This document shows, piece after piece, positions 62,801-64,000 of a stretch of 64,000 bases of DNA (position 1 is the stretch's first letter; every line of letters begins with the position of its first letter). The notes under the pieces are model-generated. The model was not told where the DNA came from, did no database searches, and saw only the letters and a program-made list of their open reading frames with translations. This DNA comes from Zerene cesonia (taxonomy: Eukaryota > Arthropoda > Insecta > Lepidoptera > Pieridae), in assembly GCF_012273895.1 (NCBI RefSeq), contig NC_052125.1, forward strand, positions 930,001-994,000, read 5' to 3'. The position numbers and the translations under genes are program-made.

Positions 62801-64000
62801 ACGCTACAGATTTTGATGCAGGTTTTTTAAAAGACAGAGAGATGCAAGAAGAAAAATTTAATTTGTTAATTCTTGATATAGCTTTGAGATAAAAAACAAG
62901 AATGTGTGAATTTACTATGTTTACACGAGCGAGTCCCGGGCGGAAAACTAGTATACACATATACTACTTGTCCACTCTGCACGCACATTTTTATAATAAA
63001 AAAAAAATATCGAAATATCACCATTACTTCCTGAGATTAACGCATACAAACAAACAAACGAACTCCAGCTTTATATTATTGGAATAGATTTTTTATCACA
63101 GATAATATTACATCATCAATTTCAACAGGATGTATATGACGACAGTCTAACATCCCTTGTCTACTCCCTTCCGGAGTCATCAGCTGAGGAGGTGATAGCT
63201 GGAGTCGGTTCTGGACCGGTCAGGGTAGCTTACTCGAATGCGAAGACTTACCAGAAGGCAGCTAAGAAGTTGGGGCTAATGGATGATTTCAGGGTAAGTG
63301 TGGATGCGCGTGGAGGAAGGTTTTATGTCATCATCGTCAATGGAGCTGGTGGATCGCCTGATGGTAAGCGCTACCACCGGCCATGGACATTTGGAGAGGC
63401 TTGAGTGAGGTCGATTGCAGACCTTACGCCTCTACAAACGGATTGCCGACTGGAAATTGGAAAAGGGTTAAGAAAGGACGGACGAGAGGAATAATACTGG
63501 AAGAATACTTACTGGGCGGGGTGAGGGAAAGGAAACGGAAACGCAAGTCGATACCTGTCTGTTTTTGAGGAAGCGTCCTTAAGGGTTTAAAGCTATGCAA
63601 GGCGTATATCATAGCTATGGGTGTGTTAATTATGATTTTATTTTTGGCTCGTCTGGATGACGTTAGGGGAAGGCGTCCTTAAAGGCCAAAACCATTTCTG
63701 CCAGTCATATGGTGTATCCCACTAATCCTACTAATCCTACTTCCTACTAATATTATAAATGCGAAAGTTTGTGAGGATGTGTGTATGTTTGTTACTCTTT
63801 CTCGAAAAGACTACTGAACCGATTGCAATGAAATTTGAAAATGAAATGGTACGTAGACAGCTGGAATAGCACATAGGCAACTTTTTATCCCGACATTCCT
63901 ACGGGATAATAATATACTGACTAACGCGGTCGAAACCGCGGGGCGCATCTAGTTGTACTTATAAGTTTTTTTTTTTCTCTCTCAACAGAGCGGCATTCCC
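53874..64000 (+). CDS. Mgat1: Alpha-1,3-mannosyl-glycoprotein 2-beta-N-acetylglucosaminyltransferase (GnT I), 3' end cut off
   Basis: Exons seen: 53874-54147, 57382-57506, 57954-58167, 58712-58790, 60815-60964, 61586-61676, 62494-62598, 63129-63293, and the start of the next at 63989 (SGIP...). They join to 405 codons; vertebrate GnT I is about 445, so roughly 40-50 residues lie past the edge. The protein is a type II Golgi enzyme: short basic cytosolic tail, membrane anchor at about residues 8-30, coiled-coil-like stem in exon 1, then the GT13 catalytic domain from PVLVIACDR. The metal/UDP-binding EDD is at 204-206 (split over exons 3 and 4), and RTDFFPGLGW (255-264) includes Asp257, which aligns with the catalytic base Asp291 of rabbit GnT I as I recall it. 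It adds GlcNAc from UDP-GlcNAc to Man5GlcNAc2, opening the hybrid/complex N-glycan pathway. ATG 53874 is chosen because it places the anchor at the N terminus; a GTG nine bases upstream is not a start. Confidence 0.95.
54926..55119 (+). mobile_element. Helitron-like element, family H3, Mgat1 intron 1
   Basis: Start TCACTACATAGTATAAAAC, end GTCGCGGGCAAAAGCTAG before T. Confidence 0.7.
55419..55560. repeat. Fold-back element, family F, compact copy, Mgat1 intron 1
   Basis: Both outer arms kept, the whole GC-rich centre deleted. Confidence 0.65.
55620..55783 (+). mobile_element. Helitron-like element, family H2, Mgat1 intron 1
   Basis: Best-preserved H2 copy: TC start after A, GC-rich palindromic 3' end, CTAG before T. 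Confidence 0.75.
55956..56143 (-). mobile_element. Helitron-like element, family H1, Mgat1 intron 1
   Basis: Reverse copy with CTAG at 55956-55959 and intact 5' tip. Confidence 0.75.
56220..56535 (-). repeat. Palindrome-rich repeat, family S, Mgat1 intron 1
   Basis: Reverse full-length copy. Confidence 0.7.
57536..57605 (-). mobile_element. GAT-tail SINE fragment, Mgat1 intron 2
   Basis: A 70-bp piece (AGGCCTCCTATGAGGG...) about 30 bp after the exon 2 donor. Confidence 0.55.
58907..59071 (+). mobile_element. Helitron-like element, family H2, Mgat1 intron 4
   Basis: Start TCTACACTAATATTATAAAG, end GGACAGCTAG before T. Confidence 0.7.
59262..59572 (-). mobile_element. Full-length GAT-tail SINE with target-site duplication, Mgat1 intron 4
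   Basis: Complete reverse copy bounded by a 13-bp direct repeat AAAACTTACACAT (59249-59261 and 59573-59585), the signature of LINE-driven retroposition. Intact flanks suggest a fairly recent insertion. Confidence 0.85.
59841..60145 (+). repeat. Palindrome-rich repeat, family S, Mgat1 intron 4
   Basis: Full-length copy with T-rich head. Confidence 0.7.
60753..60805 (+). repeat. Degenerate TTTGAC minisatellite at the Mgat1 exon 5 acceptor
   Basis: Six or more TTTGAC/CTTGAC units end about 10 bp before the exon 5 acceptor, replacing a normal polypyrimidine tract. Confidence 0.8.
63322..63545 (+). repeat. Palindrome-rich repeat, family S, Mgat1 intron 8
   Basis: Starts about 30 bp after the exon 8 donor. 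Confidence 0.6.
63742..63952 (+). mobile_element. Helitron-like element, family H1, Mgat1 intron 8
   Basis: Full length with CTAG at 63949-63952; ends 36 bp before the next Mgat1 exon. Confidence 0.75.

Overview
The window is eukaryotic, AT-rich insect DNA and almost certainly from a moth or butterfly. It has GT-AG spliced genes with long repeat-filled introns. It also holds many copies of short interspersed elements of kinds known from Lepidoptera: Helitron-like elements ending in CTAG before T, tRNA-derived SINEs with a GAT-type tail, and fold-back elements. A run of exactly 1000 N (16316-17315) is a scaffold gap. The organism call is inferred from repeat types and protein similarity recalled from memory; no search was run.

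Left third (1 to about 24,650, minus strand): exons of a secreted-protein gene. A six-cysteine, clip-like 'disulfide-knot' exon (6270-6449) and a Pro/Asn-rich exon (1701-1988, or to a stop at 1684) share phase 1. Two separate exons with signal peptides (12462-12687 and 24263-24650) also end in phase 1, so either could be the first exon. No protease domain is visible; it may lie past the left edge.

Centre (27,323 to 49,483): two complete nine-exon genes for acyl-CoA synthetases of the firefly-luciferase/4-coumarate-CoA-ligase type lie tail to tail. Gene A (plus, 527 aa) ends in SKL and gene B (minus, 537 aa) ends in SKI, so both carry a peroxisomal PTS1-type tail. Exon phases are identical and five of nine exon lengths match exactly, which marks an inverted duplication. 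They probably activate fatty or aromatic acids to acyl-CoA in peroxisomes.

Right third: a U6 snRNA gene with a TATA box at about -30 (52539-52645), then the first nine exons of Mgat1 (N-acetylglucosaminyltransferase I, plus strand, 53874 to the window end). Mgat1 starts hybrid and complex N-glycan synthesis in the Golgi.

Most remaining bases are repeats: at least four Helitron-like families, a ~310-bp palindrome-rich repeat, fold-back elements, three tRNA-derived SINE types, a hAT-type MITE and unnamed dispersed repeats. No operon, CRISPR array or virus-like gene was seen.
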